Assembly: GCF_000346615.1 (NCBI RefSeq)
Contig: NZ_ANNU01000005.1
Span: 62,001-126,000, forward strand
DNA length: 64,000 nucleotides
Direction of reading: 5' to 3'
DNA from: Nafulsella turpanensis ZLM-10
GTDB lineage: Bacteria > Bacteroidota > Bacteroidia > Cytophagales > Cyclobacteriaceae
Every line of letters starts with the position of its first letter. Positions within the stretch are counted from its first letter, which is position 1. A program made the translations under genes and the position numbers. Positions 8,256 through 17,444 of the stretch are shown here, one piece after another. The notes beneath the pieces were generated by a model, which had not been told where the DNA came from, made no database searches, and worked only from the letters and a program-made list of their open reading frames with translations.

Positions 8256-9782
8256 TTAATGTTTAAAATGTCTGACACCCGTCAATACCATGCTTATCCC
8301 GTGCTCATTACAATAGCCAACAGAGTCCTTATCTCTAATAGAACCACCGGGTTGCACCACTGCTTTGATGCCTGCCTTACCGGCTATTTCCACACAATCG
8401 GCAAAGGGGAAGAAGGCATCTGAGGCCATAACAGCCCCTTCCAGCGAAAGTGCAAAACTCTCGGCTTTATGAATGGCCTGCTTCAGCGCATCTACTCTTG
8501 AGGTTTGCCCCACGCCGCTGGCAATTAGCTGGCCATCTTTGGCAAGCACAATAGTGTTTGATTTGGTATGCTTCGCTAGCAGGCTGGCAAACTCCAGTGC
8601 ACGCATTTCGGCCGCGTCAGGCGCTTTTTCAGTTACTACCTGAAAGTCGGCTGCTTGGTCTGTTATTAAATCTTTATCCTGCTCGATAAAGCCATTCAGG
8701 AGGGTTTTAATCTGCTTCTGCTGCGGGAGACTTTGACGCTGCTTTAAGAGGATACGATTTTTCTTTTCCTTTAAAAGCGCCAGGGCCTTATCTTCGTAAT
8801 CGGGTGCTACCAGTATTTCAAAGAATAATTTATTCAGCTCTTCTGCCGCAGCCATATCAACTTTGGCATTTGTTACCAGCACTCCACCAAAGGCCGAAAC
8901 AGGGTCCGCTTCCAGCGCTTTTTGGTAAGCTTCCAGTACAGTTTCGCCGGTGGCGCAACCGCAGGCATTGGTATGTTTGATAATGGCAAAGGCGGTGCGT
9001 CCTTTCAGATCTTCTACCAGCGAAACGGCAGCGTCTATATCAACGAGGTTGTTGTAAGAAAGTTCCTTCCCGTTTAGCTGGGCAAACAGCTCCGGAAGGT
9101 TACCATAGTAAGTCCCCTGCTGATGCGGGTTTTCGCCATAGCGTAACACCTGCGCACTTCTTTCGCTCAGCTTCAGCCGCCGAATTTCGCCCTCCTTATT
9201 AAAGTAGTTAAAGATGGCGGTATCGTAATGCGAAGAGATGTCGAAAGCATAGGCCGCAAATAACTTACGGTCGGTAAGAGTCGTTTCACCTCCATTCTCA
9301 CGTAAAATAAACTCCAGCTGGCTGTACTGCTCGCGCGAAGAAACAATCAGCACATCCTTATAATTTTTGGCCGCCGCCCTTATGAGCGAAATGCCACCTA
9401 TATCAATCTTCTCAATAATTTCCGCCTCTTCCGCACCCGATGCGACTGTTTCTTCAAAAGGATACAGGTCCACAATTACCAGGTCAATGGAAGGGATATC
9501 ATAATTCCCTATCTCCTGCTGGTCCTGCCTGTGTTCCCGCCTGTGCAAAATGCCACCAAAAATTTTGGGGTGAAGCGTTTTTACTCTGCCGCCTAAAATA
9601 GCCGGATACTGGGTAAGCTCTTCGACCGGCACCACAGAAGCCCCCTGCTTCTCAATAAACTGCTGGGTACCACCTGTAGAATAAATGGTAACGCCCTGTT
9701 CTTTCAGCAGCCGGATGATTGGCTCCAGCTGGTCTTTATAATAGACAGAAATTAAAGCTGATTGGATTTTACGCGGATTCAT
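8256..9782 (-). CDS. purH: PurH, bifunctional AICAR transformylase / IMP cyclohydrolase
   Basis: The product has 508 residues. The N-terminal MGS-like IMP cyclohydrolase domain (about 1-190) shows STGGTQQFI and KTLHPKIFGGILHRR. The C-terminal AICAR transformylase domain shows AIIKHTNACGCATG and SDAFFPFAD. It catalyses the last two steps of de novo purine synthesis, AICAR to FAICAR to IMP, in the cytosol. It lies 73 bases downstream of purN on the same strand. The two formyl-tetrahydrofolate-using purine enzymes are therefore neighbours. mreB follows 86 bases further on. Confidence 0.97.
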   Translation of the reverse strand: MNPRKIQSALISVYYKDQLEPIIRLLKEQGVTIYSTGGTQQFIEKQGASVVPVEELTQYPAILGGRVKTLHPKIFGGILHRREHRQDQQEIGNYDIPSIDLVIVDLYPFEETVASGAEEAEIIEKIDIGGISLIRAAAKNYKDVLIVSSREQYSQLEFILRENGGETTLTDRKLFAAYAFDISSHYDTAIFNYFNKEGEIRRLKLSERSAQVLRYGENPHQQGTYYGNLPELFAQLNGKELSYNNLVDIDAAVSLVEDLKGRTAFAIIKHTNACGCATGETVLEAYQKALEADPVSAFGGVLVTNAKVDMAAAEELNKLFFEILVAPDYEDKALALLKEKKNRILLKQRQSLPQQKQIKTLLNGFIEQDKDLITDQAADFQVVTEKAPDAAEMRALEFASLLAKHTKSNTIVLAKDGQLIASGVGQTSRVDALKQAIHKAESFALSLEGAVMASDAFFPFADCVEIAGKAGIKAVVQPGGSIRDKDSVGYCNEHGISMVLTGVRHFKH

Positions 9783-9855
9783 GAGTCGGTTTTGGTTTGC
9801 GTAAAACTAAGAATATATACACAAGTATAAAAGCCTCAGGCAGGGGCAATTTCAT

Positions 9856-10455
9856 CTAAATTTCATCTTTATCAGCCAGTTGCCTCAACAGTTTCTCTAC
9901 CACCCGGGGGTAGTGAGCATATTCGAGCCGGTGCACTTTTTGGGCTATCTCTGCAGGACCATCCTCCGGCTCCACCGGGCAGCTGGCCTGGAAAATAATG
10001 TCGCCCTCATCGTACGCTTCATTTACATAATGAATGGAAATGCCTGCCTCCTTTTCGCCTGCTGCTCTTACCGCCTCATGCACCCGCATGCCATACATCC
10101 CCTTTCCTCCCCACTTCGGGAGCAGAGCCGGATGGATGTTAACGATGCGCTGAGGATATTCGGCCACCAGTTCCGCAGGAATCAGGCGCAGGAAACCCGC
10201 CAGCACAATAAAGTCAATCCTGGCCTCCTTGAGTTTCTGCACAACCGGCTCCCCTGCCTTTATTTCCTGATTGCTAAACAACTGCACAGGCACCTGGTGC
10301 CGCTTTGCCCGCTCCAGCACATAGGCTTCCTTGTTGTTACAGGCCAGCAGCGCTACTTCGGCCAGTGAGGAATCTTTAAAATACTCGAAAAAGCGTTCGG
10401 CATTGGTTCCGCTGCCCGAGGCAAAAATGGCAATCTTAATTGGAGAATTTTTCAA
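9856..10455 (-). CDS. purN: PurN, phosphoribosylglycinamide formyltransferase
   Basis: The product has 199 residues, the usual length. The N-terminal nucleotide loop is IFASGSGTNAERFF. The catalytic signature is NIHPALLPKWGGKGMYG, with Asn, His and the later Asp of YDEGDIIFQ forming the known active-site triad. It transfers a formyl group from 10-formyl-THF to GAR in purine synthesis. The gene begins 20 bases after the stop of the UbiA-family gene and precedes purH, so a shared transcript is likely. Confidence 0.96.
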   Translation of the reverse strand: MKNSPIKIAIFASGSGTNAERFFEYFKDSSLAEVALLACNNKEAYVLERAKRHQVPVQLFSNQEIKAGEPVVQKLKEARIDFIVLAGFLRLIPAELVAEYPQRIVNIHPALLPKWGGKGMYGMRVHEAVRAAGEKEAGISIHYVNEAYDEGDIIFQASCPVEPEDGPAEIAQKVHRLEYAHYPRVVEKLLRQLADKDEI

Positions 10456-10475
10456 GTGAATAATAGGATTGGCTA

Positions 10476-11357
10476 TTAAAAAAACATCATACTTAATACC
10501 CCTGCCAGCATTAGCAGCTTACAGTAAAGACTCAGAAAGGCAAAATCTTTCCGGTTGTCGGCACGTGCTAAGCGGATAATAAAATAGATAACAGGAAAGA
10601 TCATGAATAAGAAAAAGTTTTCGAGCACCTCGCGGTCAATTTCGATAGCCATCATTACCAGCAGCCCAACAAACATTATCAGCAGTACATACTCCAGCAT
10701 TTTAGTGCGGGCAATACCAAACAGAATGGGCAGGGTTTTACAGCCAAAGGTAGCATCGCCCTTCAGGTCTTCCATATCCTTTATAATTTCGCGTATAAGG
10801 GTAATGGCGAAGGCAAAAACAGCATAGGTATAAATAAGCAGCTCATGTTCCTGATAGTACAGGGCCACCACCGCTATTGAAAGGCCGGTAAGAAGCGCAA
10901 CACTAAAATTACCGATAAAAGGCAGGCGCTTAAGCTGGTTGGAATACAGCCACAGCCAGAGGGCAGCCAGAAAGTTAACAAGCCCCAGCCTGGGCATCAG
11001 CCAAAAACCCATGGCAATACCCACTACATTAAAAATGGTGTGGGCGGCCATCACAATTCTTCTTTTCAGGACCTTCCCCACAATTACCCGTTCCGGCTTG
11101 TTTATATAATCGATTTTTACATCGTAGTAGTCATTTATAATGTAGCCTGCCGCTGCAATAAGAATAGTGGAGGAAGAAAGCATCAGGAGCTCCAGGCTAC
11201 TCATATACTTCCACCAGAGGGTTTTAGGCCCAACCAGAAAAATAGCCGTCAGGTACTGCGTGAGCCCGATAATCAGGAGGTTCTGAATACGCGTAAGCTT
11301 CAAAAAAGCTTTGATGCTAAAGTTGACTGGCTTACGGATACCTACGTTGGCGGCCAT
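10476..11357 (-). CDS. UbiA-family prenyltransferase (geranylgeranylglycerol-phosphate geranylgeranyltransferase-like)
   Basis: The product has 293 residues and is a polytopic membrane protein with eight or nine helices. The two Mg/prenyl-diphosphate motifs are intact: NDYYDVKID at 75-83 (NDxxDxxxD) and KDMEDLKGD at about 193-201. The first motif and the surrounding IDYINKPERVIVGK resemble archaeal-type GGGP/DGGGP-forming prenyltransferases found in Bacteroidota rather than UbiA or MenA. The true acceptor cannot be read from sequence. It could be a quinone precursor, haem or a glycerol phosphate. The neighbours purN and purH do not help. A -7 promoter element lies 27 bases upstream. Confidence 0.75.
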   Translation of the reverse strand: MAANVGIRKPVNFSIKAFLKLTRIQNLLIIGLTQYLTAIFLVGPKTLWWKYMSSLELLMLSSSTILIAAAGYIINDYYDVKIDYINKPERVIVGKVLKRRIVMAAHTIFNVVGIAMGFWLMPRLGLVNFLAALWLWLYSNQLKRLPFIGNFSVALLTGLSIAVVALYYQEHELLIYTYAVFAFAITLIREIIKDMEDLKGDATFGCKTLPILFGIARTKMLEYVLLIMFVGLLVMMAIEIDREVLENFFLFMIFPVIYFIIRLARADNRKDFAFLSLYCKLLMLAGVLSMMFF

Positions 11358-11383
11358 GCGCTTATTGCGTTAAAGTAGAGCAG

Positions 11384-11391
11384 CAAAAATA
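11384..11391 (-). promoter_or_regulatory. -7 promoter element for the UbiA-family gene
   Basis: On the minus strand TATTTTTG matches TAnnTTTG 27 bases ahead of the start codon. No TTG lies at the canonical -33 distance, so this is a half-match only. Confidence 0.4.
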
Positions 11392-11455
11392 CAAAACAAG
11401 GTACACAGTTCTTAGCAGAACAGCTCTTTGCTTCTAACATTTCCATTACAGCTGA

Positions 11456-12235
11456 CTACTCCTGCCTGTGCCGCCGGATAATATCCCGGGAAAGGAGATA
11501 ATAAAGCTCTGCCCATTCAGGCTCCTCCTCCAGCTGTTGTAAATGGGCATCCATTACCTGATGATCGTCGCGCACTGCGGGACCGGTTTGTGCCTGCGTC
11601 GGCCCCAGTTCCATGCTTTTATGGATGGTTTCCATTACCAGCGGGTACAGCAGCTGCGTATCCAGTCCCCCATCCTCCAGTATTTCTTCTGAAATATGCA
11701 GCAGGTGATTGGTAAAATTACAGGCAAAAACAGCGGCTACATGCAGCACTTTTCTTTTGGCAGCATCCAGCTCATATACCTGCCGGCTCAGGCTCCCCGC
11801 CAGCTTCTTCAGCACGGACAAAGCCTGTTTGTCGTTTGCCTCCAGACAGAAGGGCACTTCCGATAAATCGACTACTCTTTCCTTGCTAAAGGTTTGGAGG
11901 GGGTAAAAAACACCATATTGATTTGCCGCCTGGGCGAGGATTTCCATTGAAAGGCTCCCGGAAGTATGAGCCAGTAAAGCTCCTGCAGGAAGCATCAGCG
12001 AAGCTGCTACGTCCGGTGCCGCGGTATCTGTAACAGCCAACAGAAATATCTCTGCACGACTACTGCTAAAGTCGAGGCTTTCCTGAGCCCTTGCATTGTA
12101 CAGATGATCTACCAGCCGGGCCGCATTATCCGGCTTCCGGCTCCAGATTTCTTCAATGTAGTGGCCGGCATTTTCCAGCGCCTGCGCCAGACGCCAGCCT
12201 ACTTTTCCGGCCCCAATAACTGAAACTCTATACAT
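11456..12235 (-). CDS. Rossmann-fold DUF2520 domain protein (predicted NAD(P)-dependent oxidoreductase)
   Basis: The product has 259 residues. The N-terminal dinucleotide-binding loop is VIGAGKVGWRLAQAL (about 5-19). It is followed by LLAVTDTAAPDVA and HTSGSLSMEIL, the usual core of F420/ketopantoate-reductase-like Rossmann domains. A helical DUF2520 domain occupies about 125-250 with AAVFACNFTNHLL. The substrate is unknown in this family. It is followed by the UbiA gene with a gap of 98 bases and preceded by ccmF with a gap of 169 bases. Confidence 0.85.
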   Translation of the reverse strand: MYRVSVIGAGKVGWRLAQALENAGHYIEEIWSRKPDNAARLVDHLYNARAQESLDFSSSRAEIFLLAVTDTAAPDVAASLMLPAGALLAHTSGSLSMEILAQAANQYGVFYPLQTFSKERVVDLSEVPFCLEANDKQALSVLKKLAGSLSRQVYELDAAKRKVLHVAAVFACNFTNHLLHISEEILEDGGLDTQLLYPLVMETIHKSMELGPTQAQTGPAVRDDHQVMDAHLQQLEEEPEWAELYYLLSRDIIRRHRQE

Positions 12236-12240
12236 AAACT

Positions 12241-12404
12241 TAATGTGCTGGTGTGCAAATGAGTTGATGTGCTAATAAAGTTACTATAAGGCCCATTTGC
12301 TCGCTCAGTTTCTTCGCCCTTAAACAATTAAACCCAAAGACTTAACTGGCGAAGCAGCACCACCCCCCCTTACCCATTAGCACATTGTCTCATCATCACA
12401 TTAA
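12241..12404. repeat. Imperfect inverted repeat pair in the ccmF-DUF2520 gap
   Basis: The left arm at 12241-12276 begins TAATGTGCTG and ends GATGTGCTAAT. The right arm at 12377-12404 reads ATTAGCACAT at its start and CACATTA at its end, which is close to the reverse complement of the left arm, with CTCAT in the centre of both. About 100 bases separate the arms. The gap contains no open frame and no clear terminator. Confidence 0.4.
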
Positions 12405-14948
12405 TTACTCCACTTCCTTATCGCGCATTTTCCTGAACTCGCTGTAGCGGCGGCTAATAGCAATACCGAAGCCAATCATGAGCATCAGTGTGCCTGTCCA
12501 GAGAATATTGATGAGTGGCTTCTCCATTGCCTTCAGGATGATGTAATCCTTCTGTGTAGTGCTTACTGTAAAGGTAAAAGTACCGGTATCCGGGTCAACC
12601 TGCTGAAAGCCTACTTTCGCGGCAAGGCTATTAACGGTAGCTGGCACTGTTCCGGCCGTTCCGTCGGTCGTGCGGATAATATAGACCGGCTCAGCAGTAT
12701 ACTCGATATCACGAGCCATAATACGAATGTTCGCCTTTACCGCCACATCGTTCGGCTGCAGCACCATTCCCTCCACTTCGCCTACCTGCTGTACCCCATC
12801 GAGATAGGCCACATAATCATTAATAAAGAACTGCTCCCCTATTTTAACTTCCATCGTTTCAGGCTCGCTCCATTCGGGCTCTACCTGAGGGTCGGGAATG
12901 GAGGATACGTGGGTGTAAAGGTCGCGGTCAAATTCTCTCTTAATATCCGGCGATGCCAGCAGTCCACCCATATCTTTGTTTACCTGGGCTCGCGGAAAGA
13001 GCGTAAACTTTTCTCCGTTTTCATCGGTATACTCCACCCGGTAGTAGGTATTTTCCGCATATACTTTTAAGGTGTCCCCTTCCCCAAATTGTTTCTTTCC
13101 TTTATAATAGTAATCGCCGCGTGCTATTACCTTATTCGGGTCCGGTGTTACCTTCAGCAGGTCTTTGGTTACATAGTCAGGTACTCCTTCCACTTCCTGG
13201 TACTGCCCTTTATACACCAGCTCGTACTGCTTCATCCTTTCTGGCTCATTCAGCCACAGGAGTATATTTTCGCGATTCATTTCATCAGAAAAGCTCTTGC
13301 TGTACAGCAGGCCCGAATTATTAAGAGAAACGATCTCTGAATAGCCACTTGAGAACATGATGCCCAGCAGTATCATTGCCACTCCAATGTGGGCTACCGA
13401 ACCACCCGCCAGCTTAAAGTTCTGGCGACTCAGCCGGAAGAGCACAGTGAAATTGGACACAATGGTATAAATAGCCGCCACCATTAAAATAATGTATTGA
13501 GGCTCTTTTACACCTGAGAAAAGCAGGGCCAGGGTGCCAACAACCAGGGTAATAATAAGTGGCGTAACCATAGCTGCTTTTAGCTTTTCCGGATCCATTT
13601 TCTGCCACCAGAAAAACTGTCCTGTGCCTGAAAGCAAGGCCACCACTACGGCAAACCACAGCTGAAAGTTAGTATAAAACGCAACAGGATCAGTTGGAGG
13701 CGCCACATTTGAGATACCGCCAAACGCTTCTACAATGGCATTATACACCGGAATGGAAGTCGGCAGCAATACCTGGAAGCCCATGAGACATAAAGTAGTT
13801 GCGCCGATAAAGATCCAGAATTCGCGCGAGTAGGCAGAGGCCTCCTTTTCGGAGCTGGGAATATGCTTCCACGCCCTAACCGCCAGCACTACAGATAAGA
13901 GCAGGAAGAACAGGAGGTAAATGAGCAGCTGACCGGAAAGTCCCAGGTCTGTAAAAGAGTGCACAGACGATTCTCCCAGAATACCACTACGGGTGAGGAA
14001 GGTAGAGTAGAGAATCAGGATAAATGAACTAATGACGAGTACAATCGCCGATTTTAACGCTGTATTGTTCTTCTTAAAGGCAATCATTACGTGCAGGGCT
14101 GCCACCATAATAAGCCAGGGAACATATACGGCATTTTCTACCGGGTCCCAGTTCCAGTAACCACCAAAGTTTAGTGTTTCATAAGCCCAGTAAGCACCCA
14201 TTAAAATGCCAAGTCCGAGCACCAGGGTAGCAGCCGACATCCAGGGAAGAGCGGGGCGAATCCAGTCACGGTAGCTTCCTTCCCATAAACCAGCCATACA
14301 GTAGGCAAAAGGCACCAGCACCATAGCAAAGCCAAGGAAAAGGGTTGGCGGGTGAATCACCATCCAGTAGTTCTGCAGCAGTGGGTTCAGGCCTGTTCCA
14401 TCTTCCGGCACATATTCAGGGTTCATCTGGAAAACAGGCGCATCCATGGCATCGCGCATCAGGATAAAAGGTGAACTACCGATTTTCAGCTCCAGCCCGG
14501 GAATTACCACACCCAGAATCATCGAAACAAGGAAGGCCTGCACCAGGGCAAAAACTACCATTACCGGGGCTTCCCAGCGTTTATTGGTAGCAATGAGTAC
14601 CAGGCCGAGGAGTGCCTGCCAGAAAATCCACAGCAGAAAGCTTCCCTCCTGCCCTTCCCAGAAGCAGGAAATCATATAATGTACCGGAAGACTGCGGCTG
14701 GAATGGCTCCAGGCATAATGGTACTCAAAGTAATGATTATAAATAATGTGGAAGAGGCAGTAAACCACCGCCAGCACAGCAAAGCTATGGAGGTAAAAGG
14801 TCCAGCGCCCTAACTTTTGCCATGATTGTTTTTTCAGGGGGTTTTCTTCGCGGCCTACCTGGAAGTAAGCCCAGCCAGCCAGCAGAGAAGTAACAAACGA
14901 CAGAATTATAAAGAAATGTCCGGCGTCGCCAATAAAGGTATGTATCAT
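12405..14948 (-). CDS. ccmF: CcmF/CcsA-type cytochrome c haem lyase
   Basis: The product has 847 residues and is a large polytopic membrane protein. The WWD haem-handling signature is present as NFGGYWNWDPVENA (about 255-268). Candidate haem-ligand histidines lie in IHPPTLFLGF and SVHSFTDLG. A long soluble periplasmic domain follows (about 540-800), with one final helix at the C-terminus. CcmF transfers haem from CcmE to apocytochromes c. CcmH and CcmG are absent nearby, so haem ligation here may need fewer partners than in Proteobacteria. The gene follows ccmE after 105 bases. Confidence 0.92.
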   Translation of the reverse strand: MIHTFIGDAGHFFIILSFVTSLLAGWAYFQVGREENPLKKQSWQKLGRWTFYLHSFAVLAVVYCLFHIIYNHYFEYHYAWSHSSRSLPVHYMISCFWEGQEGSFLLWIFWQALLGLVLIATNKRWEAPVMVVFALVQAFLVSMILGVVIPGLELKIGSSPFILMRDAMDAPVFQMNPEYVPEDGTGLNPLLQNYWMVIHPPTLFLGFAMVLVPFAYCMAGLWEGSYRDWIRPALPWMSAATLVLGLGILMGAYWAYETLNFGGYWNWDPVENAVYVPWLIMVAALHVMIAFKKNNTALKSAIVLVISSFILILYSTFLTRSGILGESSVHSFTDLGLSGQLLIYLLFFLLLSVVLAVRAWKHIPSSEKEASAYSREFWIFIGATTLCLMGFQVLLPTSIPVYNAIVEAFGGISNVAPPTDPVAFYTNFQLWFAVVVALLSGTGQFFWWQKMDPEKLKAAMVTPLIITLVVGTLALLFSGVKEPQYIILMVAAIYTIVSNFTVLFRLSRQNFKLAGGSVAHIGVAMILLGIMFSSGYSEIVSLNNSGLLYSKSFSDEMNRENILLWLNEPERMKQYELVYKGQYQEVEGVPDYVTKDLLKVTPDPNKVIARGDYYYKGKKQFGEGDTLKVYAENTYYRVEYTDENGEKFTLFPRAQVNKDMGGLLASPDIKREFDRDLYTHVSSIPDPQVEPEWSEPETMEVKIGEQFFINDYVAYLDGVQQVGEVEGMVLQPNDVAVKANIRIMARDIEYTAEPVYIIRTTDGTAGTVPATVNSLAAKVGFQQVDPDTGTFTFTVSTTQKDYIILKAMEKPLINILWTGTLMLMIGFGIAISRRYSEFRKMRDKEVE

Positions 14949-15053
14949 CTAACTTAAGGTGCTATTGCGTTTAGGTGCTTTACAAGGAGGTTCAGGTTCC
15001 CTTACCCTCAATGGAGGATATATCAGGAAAATACCGGAACTCCTGCCGCTTAT

Positions 15054-15458
15054 TTAAATTTTAACTTCTTCTTCCTGGTACTTGGAAGGGCACTTCATCA
15101 GTATTTTATCGGCTACGAAGGTACCTTCCTTAAACCCGCCGATTACCACTACCTGCTCCGAGCGCAAAAAGTCCATCGGCATCGGCTCATTATAGTACAC
15201 ATGCTGTTCCTGCCCGTTCTGGTCAATCATCAGAAAAGAAAAAGAAAGCTTGTCCGGCGAAGGATACACCCCGACAATCTCTCCGGAGGTTGTTTTCTTT
15301 AGCGTCCCCACCACATGTATGCTTGTTTCCTTTCCTTCGGACGACATGGTATATGCTTCTTTAAAGGTAACATAAGAGCTGGCATCGCCGGCAGTCGACA
15401 TAATCAGGAATATGGCTATGGCAATGACAACAATTCCGAAAATGTGTGATTTTTTCAT
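15054..15458 (-). CDS. ccmE: CcmE haem chaperone, cysteine-type (CxxxY)
   Basis: The product has 134 residues with one N-terminal membrane helix (about 6-20) and an OB-fold periplasmic domain. Classical CcmE binds haem covalently through His in HxxxY. Here the C-terminal motif is CPSKY, Cys123 to Tyr127, so the ligand position is cysteine. Cys-type CcmE proteins are established in Desulfovibrio and archaea. It lies between ccmD-like and ccmF genes, in the expected order. It should deliver haem to CcmF on the periplasmic face. Confidence 0.9.
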   Translation of the reverse strand: MKKSHIFGIVVIAIAIFLIMSTAGDASSYVTFKEAYTMSSEGKETSIHVVGTLKKTTSGEIVGVYPSPDKLSFSFLMIDQNGQEQHVYYNEPMPMDFLRSEQVVVIGGFKEGTFVADKILMKCPSKYQEEEVKI

Positions 15459-15532
15459 AATATTTCGCCCATTATAGGGAAGTGTATGGATGAACTAAAT
15501 GGCCAACATTCGCGGCCTTTATTTAATTTCCT

Positions 15533-15817
15533 TCAGACAGTAGTTTTTGATTCTCTCTTTTGAGAAGAAACCTCTTTCTCTAATCGCCCTACTTTCTGGT
15601 CTATTCGAACAGCGTAGGCAACAAGCCCGGCAAAGATAACCACCAGTACGGCAACTACGATATAAATTTTTCCATTTGCCCGCATGGCATCTGCCATTTC
15701 AATCTCGTTATTCGGGTACTCCTGGTCGGCAAGCTCTGCGTTTTCCTGTGCAGCAAGGCTCAGCGAACAAAAGAGCAGGAAGAGCATCAACATTCTTTTC
15801 ATTTTTTTCATATCCAT
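15533..15817 (-). CDS. CcmD-family small membrane protein
   Basis: The product has 94 residues: an N-terminal hydrophobic segment that looks like a signal peptide (about 8-23, ending SLAAQ), a short acidic region, a transmembrane helix (about 50-68) and a basic coiled tail (RIDQKVGRLEKEV). The pattern GKIYIVVAVLVVIF followed by a basic tail is characteristic of Bacteroidota CcmD-like proteins. CcmD helps release haem-loaded CcmE from the CcmABC complex. It lies between ccmC and ccmE, which supports the call. Confidence 0.78.
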   Translation of the reverse strand: MDMKKMKRMLMLFLLFCSLSLAAQENAELADQEYPNNEIEMADAMRANGKIYIVVAVLVVIFAGLVAYAVRIDQKVGRLEKEVSSQKRESKTTV

Positions 15818-15984
15818 TTGCTGCCAACACTTGGCTGCAACAGCTTTTCAGTTACAAATATCGGACACAAAGAGCGAAAATAAAATGACCTTTATCAGTT
15901 ATCTGCCTGATTGTTAGCGAATCCGCAGGCACAGCGATATCCTTCTTTTTTTCTCCCTTCAGCCTGACGCTTATTTTCATTTTT

Positions 15985-16668
15985 TCAATACTCCAGCTCT
16001 TCCAGCCTTAGCTTTATGGCCCGGATGCGAATTCGCAGGCTGGCGAACCACACCCCCAGTAAGGTCCAGCCGATGATGGCCGGATAAAAGACCATCCGCA
16101 GGTTACTATCCAGGTCGTAGGCATTAAACCCGGGGTTCCCGCCATTACCAGGATGGAGAGAATCAGTTAACCTTGGAAGAATAAACAGCAACGGAATAAG
16201 GGCCGCGAAAGCAAAGATATTATACACTGCGCTGATTCTGGCTTTTTGCTGCTCATCTTCCAGCGAATTTCGGAGCACGATATAAGCAAAATAAATCAGC
16301 AGACCGATGGCGGCCGCATTTTGCTTTGGATCGCTACTCCAGTAAGCTCCCCAAGTAAATTTGGCCCACACCATTCCGGTAAGAATACCCAGCACCCCAA
16401 AGAGGATACCCGCATAGGCAAATTCTACCGCAATAGTATCGTGCTGTATTTTTCCGCTGCCCAGGTACTTTACAGAATAAGTTACCGACACTACCAGCAA
16501 CAGAATCATGCCGAACCACATAGGAACGTGGAAATACATGGCCCGGATAGTTTCATTCAGAATAGCCAGGCGAGGCACCTCCATCAGCAATCCACCGATT
16601 ATGGTATAAGTCAGCAGCACCACTGCCAGCATTTTCCACCAGCTTTTCTTTAAAATCAGCTTCGCCAT
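15985..16668 (-). CDS. ccmC: CcmC, haem exporter/loader for CcmE
   Basis: The product has 227 residues and six hydrophobic segments. The tryptophan-rich loop reads WGAYWSSDPKQNAA (about 107-120), a shortened WWD motif as in CcmC. The two flanking histidine sites are YFHVPMWFG and DSLHPGNGG. CcmC loads haem onto CcmE. Its start overlaps the end of ccmB by 13 bases (16656-16668), indicating coupled translation. Confidence 0.94.
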   Translation of the reverse strand: MAKLILKKSWWKMLAVVLLTYTIIGGLLMEVPRLAILNETIRAMYFHVPMWFGMILLLVVSVTYSVKYLGSGKIQHDTIAVEFAYAGILFGVLGILTGMVWAKFTWGAYWSSDPKQNAAAIGLLIYFAYIVLRNSLEDEQQKARISAVYNIFAFAALIPLLFILPRLTDSLHPGNGGNPGFNAYDLDSNLRMVFYPAIIGWTLLGVWFASLRIRIRAIKLRLEELEY

Positions 16669-17333
16669 AAGTAAGGAAATAACATAAATGACACCACAAC
16701 AATAATCGCATTAATGGCCAGAAGGGTAACAATTTCATCCTGACTGGCACTCCAGTCGAGCCCGTCTATCGCATTTTTCGCCATACGAATTACCATTAGC
16801 AGTGTAGGGATAATGACCGGAAACCCAAGGATGGCCATTAGTACGCTGCTGTTACCTGCTTTGGCTGCAATACCCGAGATAAGGGTAAAGGTAGTGGAAA
16901 AGCTAAAAGCAGCCAGTAGTATCGATAAAGCAAAAAGACTGATATCCTCCAGCGGGTTCCCCAGCACAATAGCATAGAACAGCAAGCCGATGGAGGTAAG
17001 CAGGACCATAAGCAGAATATTATACAAGATTTTAGCAAGGATAATTCCCTGCGGCGAGGCAAGGGTATAGAGATAGAGCTGCCGGCCTTCCCGCTCCTGC
17101 ATAAAGCTTTTTGCCACTGCATTTACCGCTGTAAACAACATAATTATCCAGAAGAGCGCATTCCAGGTAATGGGTTGCAGGGCACCGGAGCGAACGCCAA
17201 AGCTCATATAACACACCACGATGCTGCTACCCACATAGAGAAGCATGCCATTAAAGGCATAGCGCTGCCGCCATTCGAGCAGCAGCTCTTTTTTTAGCAG
17301 CACCTGTACTTCCTGTAACAACCCCTTTTTCAT
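16656..17333 (-). CDS. ccmB: CcmB, haem-exporter ABC permease subunit
   Basis: The product has 225 residues and six membrane segments. LLLEWRQRYAFNGMLLYVGS near the start and EREGRQLYLYTLASPQGIILAK are typical CcmB landmarks. It pairs with the ATPase CcmA and with CcmC to energise haem handover to CcmE. No ccmA lies in this window. It is the first gene of the ccm run. A full consensus promoter lies 63-94 bases upstream. Confidence 0.93.
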   Translation of the reverse strand: MKKGLLQEVQVLLKKELLLEWRQRYAFNGMLLYVGSSIVVCYMSFGVRSGALQPITWNALFWIIMLFTAVNAVAKSFMQEREGRQLYLYTLASPQGIILAKILYNILLMVLLTSIGLLFYAIVLGNPLEDISLFALSILLAAFSFSTTFTLISGIAAKAGNSSVLMAILGFPVIIPTLLMVIRMAKNAIDGLDWSASQDEIVTLLAINAIIVVVSFMLFPYLWRS

Positions 17334-17395
17334 TCAAAACAGCTTTAATCAGTGCCGCAGGCACGGTGGCCGCTTCACTGTTGCAATTCGCGCAG

Positions 17396-17427
17396 CAAAG
17401 ATACAATCCGGGCTCCGGAATTAACAA
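17396..17427 (-). promoter_or_regulatory. Consensus Bacteroidota promoter for the ccmBCDEF run
   Basis: On the minus strand TTG (17425-17427), a 21-base spacer and TATCTTTG (17396-17403) match the TTG-N17-23-TAnnTTTG consensus. Transcription should start near 17389, giving a leader of about 55 bases before ccmB. Confidence 0.7.
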
Positions 17428-17444
17428 GGTATAGGACAAAAAGA

